Below are positions 11,652-23,090 of a stretch of 64,000 nt of DNA, one piece after another; positions within the stretch are counted from its first letter, which is position 1; every line of letters starts with the position of its first letter. A model generated the notes under the pieces. That model had not been told where the DNA came from. It saw nothing but the letters and a program-made list of their open reading frames with translations, and ran no database searches. Both the position numbers and the translations under genes were made by a program. Location of the stretch: contig OU015665.1 of NCBI GenBank assembly GCA_907165275.2, positions 1,240,001 through 1,304,000 on the forward strand, written 5' to 3'. This stretch comes from Zygaena filipendulae. Lineage: Eukaryota > Arthropoda > Insecta > Lepidoptera > Zygaenidae.

Positions 11652-12021
11652 TAACATAGTATTGGGAGCAATAAGGGTTTTTGTGGCGGAAAACGAAGAT
11701 TGCGGGTCGTATCGACAAAAAATTGTTACAAGTAGATTTTGTTGCTGATTGTTTTATGGTGCTGTATGCAGGGACGATAATTTTTGCAGTGACGACTGTT
11801 TACCTATGTGCGAATGAAGATAAACGACAACGGTTCGATTTGATTACTCCGGTGTCCTCCGAGGAAAATTTTGCAAACTACAATATACTGTAGCACCGTG
11901 GTTTGATTGGTTTGCAATTTGTAATCGTAAAATTATATAAGTTCTAATAGATGTACGTTTATTTTACTTGAAACTGAAATCCGAAAGTCCATAAGAAAAA
12001 AAATTAGAACATATACGTAAA
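11652..12021. other. Intergenic, one 70-codon ORF of unknown meaning
   Basis: A plus-strand frame at 11681-11893 has a hydrophobic middle but matches nothing I recognise. I do not call it a gene. Confidence 0.3.
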
Positions 12022-12251
12022 CTAGCTGTCCCCCGCGATTTCATCCGCGGTAATTTCGGAGTTCCCGCGGAGGTTGCGGGAAAAAAGTACTCTATGTCCT
12101 TCAGTTCCCGCGGGAATTCCGGGATAAAAACTATCCTATCTTTTAAGTTAGACCATATTATAAATGGCTGCAAATTTTTATCAAAATCCGTTCAGTAGTT
12201 TCGGAATCCATCGCGGACAAACAACGTGACACGTGATTTATATATATTAGA
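12022..12251 (-). mobile_element. Helitron-like copy 1 of a tandem pair
   Basis: Reversed orientation: starts CTAGCTGTCCCCCGCG and ends ATTAGA (TC start on the minus strand). Almost identical to 12252-12472 and 12879-13109. Confidence 0.78.
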
Positions 12252-12472
12252 CTAGCTGTCCCCCGCGATTTCATCCGCGGTAATTTCGGAGTTCCCGCGG
12301 AGGTTGCGGGAAAAAAGTACTCTATATCCTTCAGTTCCCGAGGGAATTCCGGGATAAAAACTATCCTATCTTTTAAGTTGGACCATATTATAAACGGTTG
12401 CAAAATTTTATCAAAATCCGTTCAGTAGTTTCAGAGTCCATCGCGGACAAACAACGTGACTCGTGATTTAGA
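12252..12472 (-). mobile_element. Helitron-like copy 2 of a tandem pair
   Basis: Abuts copy 1 with no spacer, in the same orientation. A few substitutions separate it from copy 1. Confidence 0.76.
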
Positions 12473-12878
12473 TAAACAAATCAGATCAATTTCTGTGCTG
12501 TCGATGTCTAAAATTGCTTAATCGTTGTACCTAAATCGTAAAGATTGACCCCCAAAATAAAGGTCAAACCATGTTTTATTTGATCTTTTGAATAAAAATT
12601 CTCGATATTTTACTAAATTTTAACATATCTTTTCGTTAATATCTACATAAATAGACCCATTAAGATTTTTTTCGAGGCAATACTTGTTGTGGATGCAAAA
12701 AAATTGTAGTTCGAAGCAAGGACGGCTTGTTTTTGTGTGAATCAAAACTAATGTTACGGTCAAATCGTTTTAGATAGACTTATCGTTAGGTAGTTTTAAA
12801 GGCTTCGTAGGTATATTAAATAGCTTGTACCAGAAACAAATGGTGATATTAAATATGTCCATTATTCGTATATAAGTA
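12473..12878. other. Intergenic spacer
   Basis: Unique-looking AT-rich DNA without recognisable features. Confidence 0.4.
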
Positions 12879-13109
12879 CTAGCTGGCCCCCCGCGATTTC
12901 ATCCGCGGTAATTTCGGAGTTCCCGCGGAGGTTGCGGGAAAAAAGTACTCTATGTCCTTCAGTTCCCGAGGGAATTCCGGGATAAAAACTATCCTATCTT
13001 TTAAGTTGAACCATATTATAAACGGTTGCAAAATTTTGTCAAAGTCCGTTCAGTAGTTTCGGAGTCCATCGCGGACAAACAACGTGACACGTGATTTATA
13101 TATATTAGA
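12879..13109 (-). mobile_element. Helitron-like copy 3
   Basis: Same subfamily as 12022-12472, with CTAG at the plus-strand left end and ATTAGA at the right. Confidence 0.78.
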
Positions 13110-13137
13110 TGAGAACATCTTGTCTAAGAAATTTTGA

Positions 13138-13400
13138 GGACCCGATTGGCGCAATGGTCACCATGCCTGCCCGCTAATCAAGGGGTTCCGGGTTCGATTC
13201 CCGGTGGGGGTGGACTTTGTGTGATGGACACAGGGTTCCATTTTCCAGTCTGGGTGTGTTTATATATCTATAGTATAATATATAAGTAATTATATGTAGT
13301 ATATATCACGTTTGCTTGGTTTCCACGACACAAGCTAATAATAGCTTACTGTGGGATCGAGTAGATCTGTGTGTTGTGATGTGGATTATTATTATTATTA
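13138..13400 (+). mobile_element. tRNA-derived SINE
   Basis: The first 75 bp are tRNA-like with an A-box region (TTGGCGCAATGG) and a perfect B box GGGTTCGATTCCC at 13190-13202, the internal promoter of RNA polymerase III. A non-tRNA body of about 170 bp follows, with a tail of ATT repeats at 13386-13400. The acceptor stem does not close properly, which argues against a working tRNA gene. Confidence 0.8.
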
Positions 13401-13898
13401 AGAAGAAAAAAAAAAAAAAGAAATAGTCGGTATAGTCGTGTTTATCTACATATAATGCAATAGATATATTTCAATTTTTAAATTTGAATCCATCCACGGG
13501 CAACATCTAGTAAAAAAATACGCAGAAATATAATCTAATCAATTGCTAAATATACTTAAAGTAAGATTTGTTCGTAACATCATAGAGAGACAAGATGTCT
13601 ATTCAAATTTCTGATATTACAAGTGGGTAGTGGGTCGCTGACTCTATTTGTGTTCAATATAACTTAACCTGTAATGACCTGGAGATAAGACTGCAATTAG
13701 TCTGTACTCTAACCTTGTGTTATATTTAGGAAGTATTTAAATATTCAACTATTAACAGCGATGACATAATCCGTAATATTGCAATGTTTATGTTTTAGCA
13801 GGAGAAGGAGTTCAAAAGCTACGCACCATCTCTTCGTCCTTATGACCTCTTTGCGCCAAGAACTCTACCTTTAGTGAGGCTGTAGAGAACCCATTCTC
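13401..13898. other. Intergenic
   Basis: Contains a poly-purine run at about 13400-13420 and nothing else recognised. Confidence 0.4.
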
Positions 13899-14150
13899 CT
13901 TATGGTGACGGGTTCTCTTACGAGCCATGGCTTCTACAACAAGCATTTGTACAACATAAACATTACAGACAGCCCCCTCTGCAGTGTTAGTATGAGGGCA
14001 GACGAAACTGCTGCTCATGTGTTACTTGAATGTAACGGAGTGGCATACAGGGCTAAGTAGATACCTAGGAACACCGAGGTCGCTCCCGGAAGCCTTCAGC
14101 GACGTTGGAAAACTGCTGGACTTCCTTGGGGAGCTTGGTTGGTATGAATA
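13899..14150 (+). pseudogene. 3' remnant of a non-LTR retrotransposon ORF2
   Basis: Frame 13899-14060 reads GSLTSHGFYNKHLYN, DSPLCSV and DETAAHVLLEC, matching the C-terminal Cys/His segment that follows RNase H in R1/I-type ORF2 proteins. The usual second cysteine of the first pair appears lost. A stop ends the frame at 14060; the next frame continues with YLGTPRSLPEAF and LLDFLGELGW, so at least one frameshift has occurred. A 5'-truncated dead copy. Confidence 0.72.
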
Positions 14151-16331
14151 ATAATATTCCCAATACACGTAAAATAGACATCCAGGCGTCGAGTTACGGA
14201 AACCAGCCCGTCAACAAATACAAACACCTACTCGTACAATGGTAAAGCAAAATTTCGGGGAGAATTTTAAGTAGACGCCCGTTCCGTTTTACTGTAGTGA
14301 AAACTGAAAATAGCGCATCTCGTGTCAAACGAACATAAATGTTTTGTTGTACGTTTGTTTTAAAAATAAATGAGCTATTGAAAATACTTAAGAATAAGAA
14401 AAATAGTAGGTAATAACAAGGTGGTAGGTATAAGATTTGTGAATAAACATAACATGTGTTGATAGATAACAAGTTATTATTAAAAAAAACCTGTTTAAAT
14501 GGATATGTTATTATGGGTCATAAGTATGAAGTAAGTAGGTATATTATTTTACTGAAAAGAAAAAGAATTACACGAGGAGATTCACAAAACATCATGTTTA
14601 TAAAACTGAATAACGTGAGACAGTGCATTATAATTGTGGCTTTGTGATGCGGTAGCATTGCACCACCAGGCACATATGCGAGGAAAAACTCTGTGACGTC
14701 ATCCACCAGTGGCTTTTTTTTTAAATCCAACATAGCAATCTCACATACACCTTTATAAATGAAATGAAACATCGTTCCTAATAGAAGCATACCAACGCAA
14801 AATTTAATTTAGTAGGTATTCATCGATCAATCATCGACAGTACTATCTCTGTTATTGCATTTTATATTTTATGCGGAAAACGATAAAGTTCAATTACGAG
14901 GTTAATTAATTTATTCTTTTTACTACCGCGCCATTGTACTGGCACAAACTTATATTTATATTTTTCTCAAGCGAATTTGAATTCTATTCAGTGAAAGATA
15001 GAAGTGATGTGACAGCAAGATTGAAGGTTGGTTTATCTAGCTTGCATCTCGTCAGCACCCTTACATAATCTAGAGACTGTACTTGACTTCTAAGTTAGTT
15101 GATGAACGGGTGCAGTCGCGCGCGAAAGTTCTTAAACATTCGACAATCGAGTTTGGTAAGACAAGTAATGGTAGTTTGTATAGGAAATGAAGTTTGGGTT
15201 ACACTAACACTTGACAGTCTGTCCGAAAAGTGTTACGGATCAAAAAATTCAATCAAATAAAATACTAACGTTTTCGTAAGTAAATTTAAATTAGGTCTTA
15301 CCTTTTATTTATTATCTACCTAACTACATGCAGCATTATTGAAATCTTTTTTTAAATGCACCAGTATAAAGTAAATTCGTTCACTGGTATAGCCGCTGTG
15401 GCATTAATTCCGCTTTTGGAGTTTGTACCATGTTGTGCAACAAGATTAAAGAAAACACAATGACATATAGATTTTATAACATTTACGACCTACGTATATA
15501 TAATTTATTAAGAAAACTTTATATTAAGCACATTTAATTCGCTTTTTTAATGTCTATAAAGGTATAGGCCCTACCCTACCGCATACTTTGTGTGGGAAAC
15601 AGTCCACTGCTTTGGTAAAGTATGGTTTGGTGGACGAAAAACTTGTAGGTAATAAAAAAACTGTAACAGCAAAGAAATATTATTATTTTATTAAATTTGT
15701 ATTTTTGGTAGTGTTGGCAAATAAATAGTTTAATTTTTTTACAATTCATGCTATAGATACAAATAAATAAAGGTGCTATTATAGTAAGAAAATAAATTCT
15801 TCTTGAATAAATAAATAATATAAATAAAGAATCTGTAAAAAAAAAATTATTAGCAACAATATGAGGAAACGGTGAACGCAACGTTTTGTATAATAAAGCA
15901 GATTTCCTACTTGAGTACCTCACTGCACTTCCTTAATGAACAACAAAGACTGTAGGTACTAACAATAATATGAATAATATTTTTTAGTATTTCAGTTTAG
16001 TCTTGTATACCTACTTACTTTTCGTTTACTTTTCTACGGTAATTGACTAAGTTAAAACAAATTTCCGCATCTATTTATTACTTCATTATTATTTATTTAA
16101 TTATAAACAAACATTGAAAATTATTGTTTATTATGATAATTTCAACCACTTTTTCAGGCGACTGTTCGAACTTAACGTGTTTGAAGGTCAGCCGGTAGGT
16201 ACCTATGCATAGTGGGATCACTATGTTTGCAACATAAACACAAAATGAAGTAAGTAACCAACTTGTCAATTTTCAAAGTATTTTACACTTAAAATCCTTA
16301 GTATAAATACCAAAATACTTTATTCATATAA
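14151..16331. other. Intergenic, no gene recognised
   Basis: Mostly AT-rich with stops in all frames. About 15375-15430 (GGCATTAATTCCGC) resembles the RTE-like 3' tail seen at 22166. Nothing else supportable. Confidence 0.45.
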
Positions 16332-16530
16332 TCCTACTAATATTATAAATATGAAAATGTGGATGTTTGGATGTTTGTTACTCAATCACACAAAAACGGC
16401 TGAACGGATTTGGATGAAAGTTGGCATGCACGTTGTCAGGGATACAGAGAAGGACATAAGGTACTTTTTATCCCGGAATTTCCGCGGCAACTCCAAAATA
16501 ACCGCGGGTGAAACCGCGGGGCACAGATAG
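16332..16530 (+). mobile_element. Helitron-like copy
   Basis: TCCTACTAATATTATAAAT start, GGATGTTTGTTACTC block, and end ACCGCGGGTGAAACCGCGG followed by GCACAGATAG. The final CTAG has become ATAG. Confidence 0.72.
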
Positions 16531-16572
16531 TAATATAATATAACCTATATGAAATATTTTTTCGAAAATTAC

Positions 16573-16683
16573 GACCGCGATACGTCAGTACATAATTATA
16601 CTTCAGTGACCGCGGTAGACTATCGCGATGGAGGCAAAAACATAAATTACCATTTTTTTTTGCTTGTCTCTGCGCGTATCGCG
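16573..16683. repeat. Short inverted repeat pair
   Basis: CCGCGATACG at 16573 and CGTATCGCGG at about 16674 face each other across about 90 bp. Possibly a tiny MITE; weak. Confidence 0.35.
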
Positions 16684-17065
16684 GGGAAACTACCTACCCG
16701 AAAGATGTAAATTAACTCGGTAGGTATGTATAGACATTTTAAAAATTACCAAATTTTTCATGCCTGGTTTCTTTATTTCTATAGAGATACTTTGAGAAAA
16801 GTTTAAGAAAACTCCTGCAGTGACATAACAACATGATTGTTTAAAAACATGATGATTTTTTATTCTCCGTGTAATATTGCTAATAAAATAACAACAGGTA
16901 TTATGTTTGTTCAATATATATTCAGATATACCTAAATATATACCTAAATGTTTTACCATCAGCCGACAGACTTAAACTGCTAAACAAAGGTCTCTTTCAA
17001 TTCTCAAAGATTTTAATTTTTCACAACTCGTACTCATTACAAGCATTCCTTCAGTCTCTACAAGT

Positions 17066-17394
17066 TGTAGAGTCCACTTCAATGTCCTCACTGGTTGGAA
17101 ATAGATATTATATTAGAAAAAAGAAGGTAGGTAATTTATGAATTTGAATGAGATTTAAAAAAGAATCTTTTACAATTGACATTGGAAGCTTAGAAATATA
17201 ATGTACTAGTTGTGCCCCGCGGTTTCACCCGCGTTAATTTCAGAGTTCCTGCGGGAATTCCGGGATAAAAAGTACTCTATGTGTATAAGCTATATTATTG
17301 TAAAGTTGTAGATTAATGTTTAACTAAAATCCAACTCCGAATTGTCTTTTATATAACAAGCATTTGTTAACGTTCCCGCCTTTAGAACGTTGCA
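17066..17394 (+). repeat. Solo gypsy LTR related to 5849-6100, split by a Helitron
   Basis: Starts TGTAGAG, shares CTGGTTGGAAA and GAAGGTAGGTAAT with the LTR at 5849, and ends TTGTTAACGTTCCCGCC followed by ACGTTGCA. A Helitron-like copy sits inside at 17206-17310. No internal region or second LTR lies next to it, and no matching target duplication is visible. Confidence 0.7.
17206..17310 (-). mobile_element. Helitron-like copy inside the solo LTR
   Basis: CTAG then TTGTGCCCCGCGGTTTCACC reversed 3' end, GGAATTCCGGGATAAAAAG block; 5' part short. Confidence 0.65.
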
Positions 17395-17413
17395 CTACCC
17401 ATAGAATTACGAG

Positions 17414-18911
17414 TAGTGTTGCCCAAATGCAAGAACAAGACGAGACTTAGCCAGTCTTGGTCTTGGTCTTGCGCCAATACACCTGGTCTTGGTCTTGGTC
17501 TTGGTCTTGGTCTTGCGCTCCCAGTCTTGGTCTTGGTATTGGTCTTGCAGCAAGAGTCTTGCAAGTCTTGCAATTACCTATTAGTCTATTACTATTTATT
17601 AAAGTTTACTTTAAATCTTAGAAAAACGTATTAGAATTGGAACATTGTGAGCTTGAATTAACATAGCCATAGTAAAGATCAAGCAGATTAATAAATAACT
17701 GAAGATTTGATAAGAAATTCGAAAAATCAACTGACCTATATGTCGTTTTCCATGGAAGTAACTGTTTCTTAATAAACATTTATGATTTATAAGCTTACAT
17801 TTGCTAAAACATGTAAAAAAACAAATTAATTACAATAACTTGACTGTATTTTAAATAACAATACTTATCTGTCTAGAAAGAGATTGAACCCTCAACTTAT
17901 AAGAAATTTAATAAAAGAGTTTTACGATTTATCATTTATTTGAATAAAAAATAAAATACAACACAAATCAACAGCTCTTATCGCAGGCTTTTTATTTTAT
18001 TAGTAGGTAAGTACCTACGCTTTTTATATTATTTTATTAGTTTTGTAGAATTTTTTTACACGTTTCAAGTATATTTAAAAGTGGCTACAATATTTATTAA
18101 ACGGGTGATATTTGAACACTTTTTTGCTATTTTTTCTTGTAAAAACTTAAGAAATATAATGACTAAATGTACAATAATAGTACCTAAGTAATTAGTTTAA
18201 AACCATATAAGTAATCAATATTATAATATATACTTACTAGAATGAATTAATATGACATCTACTACCTATCCTTACCATTTTATCCTAATCATAATACTAC
18301 TTGCGTGATCAGTATAATGTATTCATTTTCATTCTAAGCACTCTGAAACTTATTTATTCTTTGGAACACCTGTAGGTACTCTACTAGGAAATTATTTTGC
18401 ATGAGTATACCTACGCCCTATGGCGGCAATCAAATCAAAGTGTGTCATAACCATGTACTTCCGAAAAGCGGCAAATTTCTTTGAGAAGTAAGTACAAAAC
18501 CTTTGATGCCGCATTATCAAAGTGCCGATGGTTAAAACATAACTATGCACGCACTCAGTTTGATTTTAATAGATATTTTTTTATTCGCTATGTTTATGGT
18601 ATTAGTCGTAATGCGCATAGGTCCAGTTTTTCATATTCTTTGATACAGTTTTTTGCGTCTCATAGAATTCCTAAGCGTACCTACCTATACACCGAACTGT
18701 TACACCTAACTACTCAGTGAAATAGCGCTAAGTCCTAGCTGCAAGACGCAAGAGTCTTGCAGGCTATGTCTTGTTCTTGCTCAAGTCTTGCACGGTCAGT
18801 CTTGGTCTTGGTCTTGCTAAAAATACGCGGTCTTGTTCTTGGTCTTGGTCTTGCAAAAACGCAAGAACAAGACCAAGACTGCAAGACCAAGACTGAATTT
18901 GGGCAACACTA
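17414..18911. mobile_element. Non-autonomous hAT-type element with CAAGAC hexamer arrays
   Basis: Perfect 15-bp inverted ends (TAGTGTTGCCCAAAT and its complement) are flanked by a perfect 8-bp target duplication ATTACGAG at 17406-17413 and 18912-18919. An 8-bp duplication with TAGTGTTGCC-like ends fits the hAT superfamily. Inside each end are arrays of the hexamer CAAGAC (GTCTTG on the other strand): 17426-17575 on the left and 18740-18890 on the right. They resemble the clustered subterminal transposase sites of hAT elements. The 1.1-kb interior is AT-rich with no transposase ORF, so movement would need a transposase supplied elsewhere. Confidence 0.85.
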
Positions 18912-18936
18912 ATTACGAGGCATAGAATTTTCATAC

Positions 18937-19080
18937 TACATTTACACTCGCCTCGTGCCGTGCCTCGTGATTCGTGGCGCACCGCGCGTGAACGCGAATC
19001 GATCGATCAGCGAGCCCCGAGCGTCTGTTCACACCCGCGTCTCGTCCCTTGCCTCGCCACTCGTAGGCGAGTGTAAATGG
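18937..19080. repeat. Inverted-repeat element (TTTACACTCGCCT ends)
   Basis: ATTTACACTCGCCT at 18937 and AGGCGAGTGTAAAT at about 19067 bracket about 115 bp of GC-rich sequence. MITE-like; no target duplication assigned. Confidence 0.5.
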
Positions 19081-19657
19081 CGCATCAGAAACGTTCAGCG
19101 CACGAAAGTATGGAACTGAAAGACAAGTGTGGTTGAACCACTAGAGATCACGTGAGTCCTACGTCTTCTGCCATTCCACGTACCTATACATCAGTTGTTC
19201 TTATGCATCAATCCTGAACGGAATTTTGAATGAAACTCTCGCTCTACATACATATGTACATATAATACGTCTTTGTCGCTACCCTCATTCAATCGGCTTG
19301 GGTAATTTTGGTTTGGCTTGTCAAGCTGCGGTCAAGCAATTTTAGAAAAGGAAAGAGAGCGGTAGAAATGTTTGGTCAAGAGTTGTCATGCCGACGAATA
19401 AAAGTCAATAATCGATTTTTTAGTTCGGGGTCAATGACCGATGGAACGATTTCACACACCCTTGTATGATTTTTTGTATGTTTGTTTGTTTGTACTGGAT
19501 AATCTATAGGTATTGCGAATTAATAGCATGAATTTTTAAATCAATTTTTAAACGTTAACTAACGGGTAGGTAGAAGAACTATAAATGAGCGGCCAGCTAA
19601 CAACTAAAAACGCATTTTACGTTAACAAATTGCAAATAGCTAGCAGAACTCGTCGCA
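19081..19657. other. Intergenic
   Basis: No gene recognised. Confidence 0.4.
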
Positions 19658-19876
19658 CAGAGATAAAGCGCATTATAGTTTAGGGTGAGGGGGTCGTGAC
19701 GTCACTAACCGCTAAAACCGCCATACAAACTGTCAGAATAGTGACGTCACGCGAAATTTCAACTCAATATATCGCCGTTATTTTTTGATTAGGTAAAAAA
19801 AGAAAAAATACTTGTACAATATTTTTTAATAATCTACAAGACGGACTAAAAATTAAAAATTAGTCAACATGCCTAT
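19658..19876 (-). mobile_element. TGACGTCA-bearing MITE, partial
   Basis: Begins inside the family at CACAGAGATAAAGCGCATTA, has two GTGACGTCAC sites and the terminal AGTCAACATGCC; one end is missing. Confidence 0.7.
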
Positions 19877-20165
19877 CCCGAAATTGACGTGGGTGAAACT
19901 GTAGGTATGTTGTTGGTCACTATAACCAAATTCCCGCGGGAACTCCGAAACCGCGGGACCAGCTAGTTGTACTATAAATGTGAAGGTTTGGAAACATGGA
20001 TAGATGTTTGTTAGGTACTCCGCCATGCCAGAACGGCTGAACGGAATTGGATAGAATTTGGCATACAGATAGTTATAGTCTGGGATAAGACTTAGGGTAC
20101 TGTTTATCTCGGAATTCCCTAGGCAGCTCCGAAATTATCGTGAGTGAAACCGCGGGGAATAGCTA
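19877..20165 (+). mobile_element. Two tandem Helitron-like copies, decayed
   Basis: The first ends ACCGCGGGACCAGCTAG at 19966; the second begins ACTATAAATGTGAAGG and ends GAAACCGCGGGGAATAGCTA at 20165. Confidence 0.65.
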
Positions 20166-20238
20166 CTCATTCATGATGATCGGTTGAATTGCTGTTAAAG
20201 CGAAAAGGTAACAGATAATAGAGATACTTTCGCATGTA

Positions 20239-20538
20239 TCTAATAATAAAAGAGTAGAATCCACGATTCTGTACATTGAATATTTTTAACAAAAACTGAC
20301 AGGGGACGATAAACGAAGAGTAACCAACCACAAAAAAACGGTTTTTAAAAAGCTTCTGTCTGTCTGTCTGTCTGTTCGCGATAATCTCCAAATCTACTAA
20401 ACGGATGCGGTTTTAACAGTTAGATTAACCTTAGCCTGGAGCTACATATAGGCTTTGTTTCATTGAAATCGGATGTCGGAAAAAAAAAGTTTTTGTATAA
20501 AAACCTTTCGCGCGGGTGAAACCGTGGGGCACAGATAG
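20239..20538 (+). mobile_element. Helitron-like element, same subfamily as 3022-3328
   Basis: TC start, GAATCCACGATTCTGTACAT block, (GTCT)n tract and end GCGCGGGTGAAACCGTGGGG then CACAGATAG. Confidence 0.75.
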
Positions 20539-21561
20539 TTTATAATACAAGCTCTGGGCAAAGCCCAATATTTTCGGGCCCATTGCTCATTTGAGTAGGT
20601 TTATATCATCGTCGGTGTCGCTCTTACCCCCTGAATTATTTTCTTTCCAATTCAATTTACACGCCTTTACATCAAATAGATTGATTGAGACGATTACTAT
20701 TTGCAATACGAAATTGGTTTATTGTTTGCTATAGCGATAATATGATTATATCATCCTGATACTGAGCAATTGGTTCGTGCCTGCGGACTGGTTGCTGGGA
20801 TGCTGGGGTAATCACGGACAAACGTCGCGTCTTCGCAACTCCCTCGAAGAGTACACTTGTAAGTTACTCTCGGGGTTGGCTGGCTTCGACAACTTGGTTT
20901 GCTTAACTTGTTACTTATCTCAATGACCCCCGTAAAAACTGGGGATCCATCGGAAACTCTTTATGTTTGTTACATGCATGTTAAATGAGATAAAGTTTTA
21001 CATTTTCACAGTTAATTAAACCAAAAAATCGACAAAAAAATAATTATCCTAAACATGATTCATCCGCAATTTTTTTTTCCAATTCACATACATGCCAAGA
21101 CTAAAGTTGCCTCTATGAACCCACAGTCAACTTTGCCATAGACAAAATTTGCCTAACGAGATGCGGTAGACATTTATTTGTCATTTTTTATCGCTCACGC
21201 TAAACATCCGGGGTCCAATGTACCCCGGATATATCCGGAATACGAGAGTCCCGGCGCGCACCCGGACAAGGGTGGAGTCGTAACTTTTTATTACTCACAC
21301 GGTCACAAAACACATGTCTTGTTTTATTCAATGTTCACTTGTGTTCTGTTTTCTGTTTTGGGGTTTAATTTAAACTGCATTAACCCACCGTTCATAAATG
21401 ATCATGTTGGGTACCATATATCTACTTTATCAGCAGTTGACAGGCGTAGCTAGCGAGTAGCAGGGTAGACAGTGCCACTCTATAAACTCCTTTGCACAGC
21501 CTAGAAAAAATTACAGTAGGTACCTATTGAAGAGTTATTGCAGTTTAATAAACTTTACAGC
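20539..21561. other. Intergenic, no gene recognised
   Basis: A 91-codon frame at 21178-21453 has no start context or family signature that would support a gene. Confidence 0.4.
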
Positions 21562-21905
21562 GATGATAGCTCAGTGGTCTGTGCGTTCGGATCGAACGCC
21601 GCAAGGCGTAGGTTCAAACCCTAACAATGTGCTTGAGCTGTCGGTGAAGGAAAAAATCGTGAGGAAACCATTGCACCAGGGCCCTCTCTAGTGCCCGGCT
21701 GGCTAGTTACCACCATCAAGTTAAAGATCAGTTGCCATAATCTAACGGTGTGTTCCGGCAGCCTTACTTGAAAGCCAGTTCCCATTCCTATTCCAGGTCG
21801 GCAACGCACCTGCATGCCTTCTGGTGTTGCAGATGTCCATGGGCGGCGGTAATCACTTACCATCAGGTGTGGCACCTGCCCGTTTGCCCCCTACGACATA
21901 AAAAA
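21562..21905 (+). mobile_element. tRNA-derived SINE with CR1/Zenon-like 3' tail
   Basis: The head GATGATAGCTCAGTGGTC is an A-box and GGTTCAAACCC at about 21611 a B box (RNA polymerase III promoter). The tail, with GGTCGGCAACGCACCTG and GGCGGCGGTAATCACTTACC followed by GTTTGCCCCCTA, is the 3' end known from lepidopteran CR1/Zenon LINEs, which lets a SINE borrow LINE machinery. Chimeric SINEs of this type are known in moths. Confidence 0.8.
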
Positions 21906-22165
21906 TCGCTTTTAAGGTTCTATGTGGGAGGAAGGGTGGGAGGAGGAGGGGTGGGAGTTGTGACCTCAGAACAATTGTGACTGAGGAGGCCATGTTAAAC
22001 AAGTGACTGAAGTGCATTATTATTGGTTCCCAATGCCAAACCAATAGACACGGACTCAGTGCGTTGCTAATTCATACAAGAATTGCTTGTTTGATCTAAG
22101 TGCAGTTTCCTAACGATATTTTTAAAATAAAATAATAAAAATGAAATTTTTAAAAATATTGATAA

Positions 22166-22250
22166 AAGGTTGACTGGTAGAGAATGCTTTAGGCATTAAA
22201 ACCGCCTTTTGTACATAAATGTACAATAAAGTTCTTTAAACAAATAAATA
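22166..22250 (+). mobile_element. RTE-like 3' tail (5'-truncated insertion)
   Basis: GGTTGACTGGTAGAGAATGC, then CATTAAAACCGCCTTTTGTA and GTACAATAAAGTTCTTT with an AAATA-rich end. The same module recurs at 25543-25665 and 54015-54095. RTE assignment from memory of the family. Confidence 0.5.
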
Positions 22251-22810
22251 TTTTCTTTCACAATAGAAAAGTTATACGCTATCATGAAAACTTTAATACC
22301 CATTCCAGCTAATTTGGCATAAAATCTAGTGTGAGGAGAAACTTTTGAAAGTTTATTCACACTATTTTGTAAATTTATAATAAATATTTAAAATAAATAA
22401 TAAATAAAAAAAAAATAGGATTGTAAATAAAAAGAATTTATGAACAACATATAGGTACATTACCTACCTATTACAAAAAGGTAAATAAATAAATTTGTGC
22501 TGGCATGCGTAATCATAAATCTATGGGAAAAATGAATTGAAACTGGCAATATTTTTATGTATCGTTTCCACCTTGTTTCCACAAAGGGAACAATGAAAAA
22601 GTTTGGGTTTTCAGATCAAATATTATGCTACGATAAAGTGATCCGTAAATAAACTTTACATATCCTTATTACTAACTAGACGGAACACCGTGCGGTTTCG
22701 CCTGCGTGAATTTCTGTACTCTAAACTGCTGGTGAGGAACAGCTGCCAATTCTAATATAGAAATTTTACAAAGGTTCCAGTCAAAAACTCTTCGATTAAT
22801 AACGAATGCA
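22251..22810. other. Intergenic
   Basis: About 22676-22740 is a decayed Helitron 3' end (GTGCGGTTTCGCCTGCGTGAA). No gene. Confidence 0.4.
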
Positions 22811-23008
22811 CCATGGTATGTCACAAATGAAAGATTACACCATGATCTGAAGATAAATACAGTGAGAGAAGAAATAAAAGAAAGCACCTCAAAATACAAA
22901 AAGAGATTAACTGTGCATCCAAATCAAATGGCGGTGGGTCTAATGGAAAACACATTTACATTTGAAAGTCTCAAAAGGAAAGTACCCAAAGACCTTATAG
23001 ATAATTAA
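22811..23008 (+). pseudogene. C-terminal end of a Jockey-like LINE ORF2
   Basis: The 65-codon frame has PWYVTNERLHHDL, TVREEIKESTSKY and RLTVHPNQMA before its stop at 23008. This is the family pattern of the last residues of Jockey ORF2 (Pro-Trp-Tyr-Val-x-Asn, then an HPN motif). Upstream the frame decays. The sequence to about 23090 is probably its 3' untranslated region. A 5'-truncated dead insertion. Confidence 0.72.
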
Positions 23009-23090
23009 AATTGGGATGAGACCAGTGGGTCTCGGTCCTTGCATGCCTGGATAACCTGCCGATGAAGATTAAAAAAGTATTTCAGAATGT

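Noticed and set aside
13138..13215. Possible tRNA gene
   Set aside because: A and B boxes are present, but the acceptor stem does not close and a long body with an ATT tail follows, so a SINE is the better call.
17062..17398. Target duplication for the solo LTR
   Set aside because: AAGT on the left and CTAC on the right do not match; the duplication has decayed or the ends are misjudged.
17426..18890. GTCTTG arrays as telomeric or coding repeats
   Set aside because: Insect telomere repeats are TTAGG-type. The apparent ORFs here are Leu/Val or Asp/Gln runs generated by the hexamer. The arrays sit inside a bounded hAT-type element.
20539..21561. Host gene in the spacer
   Set aside because: Only short frames without conserved features.
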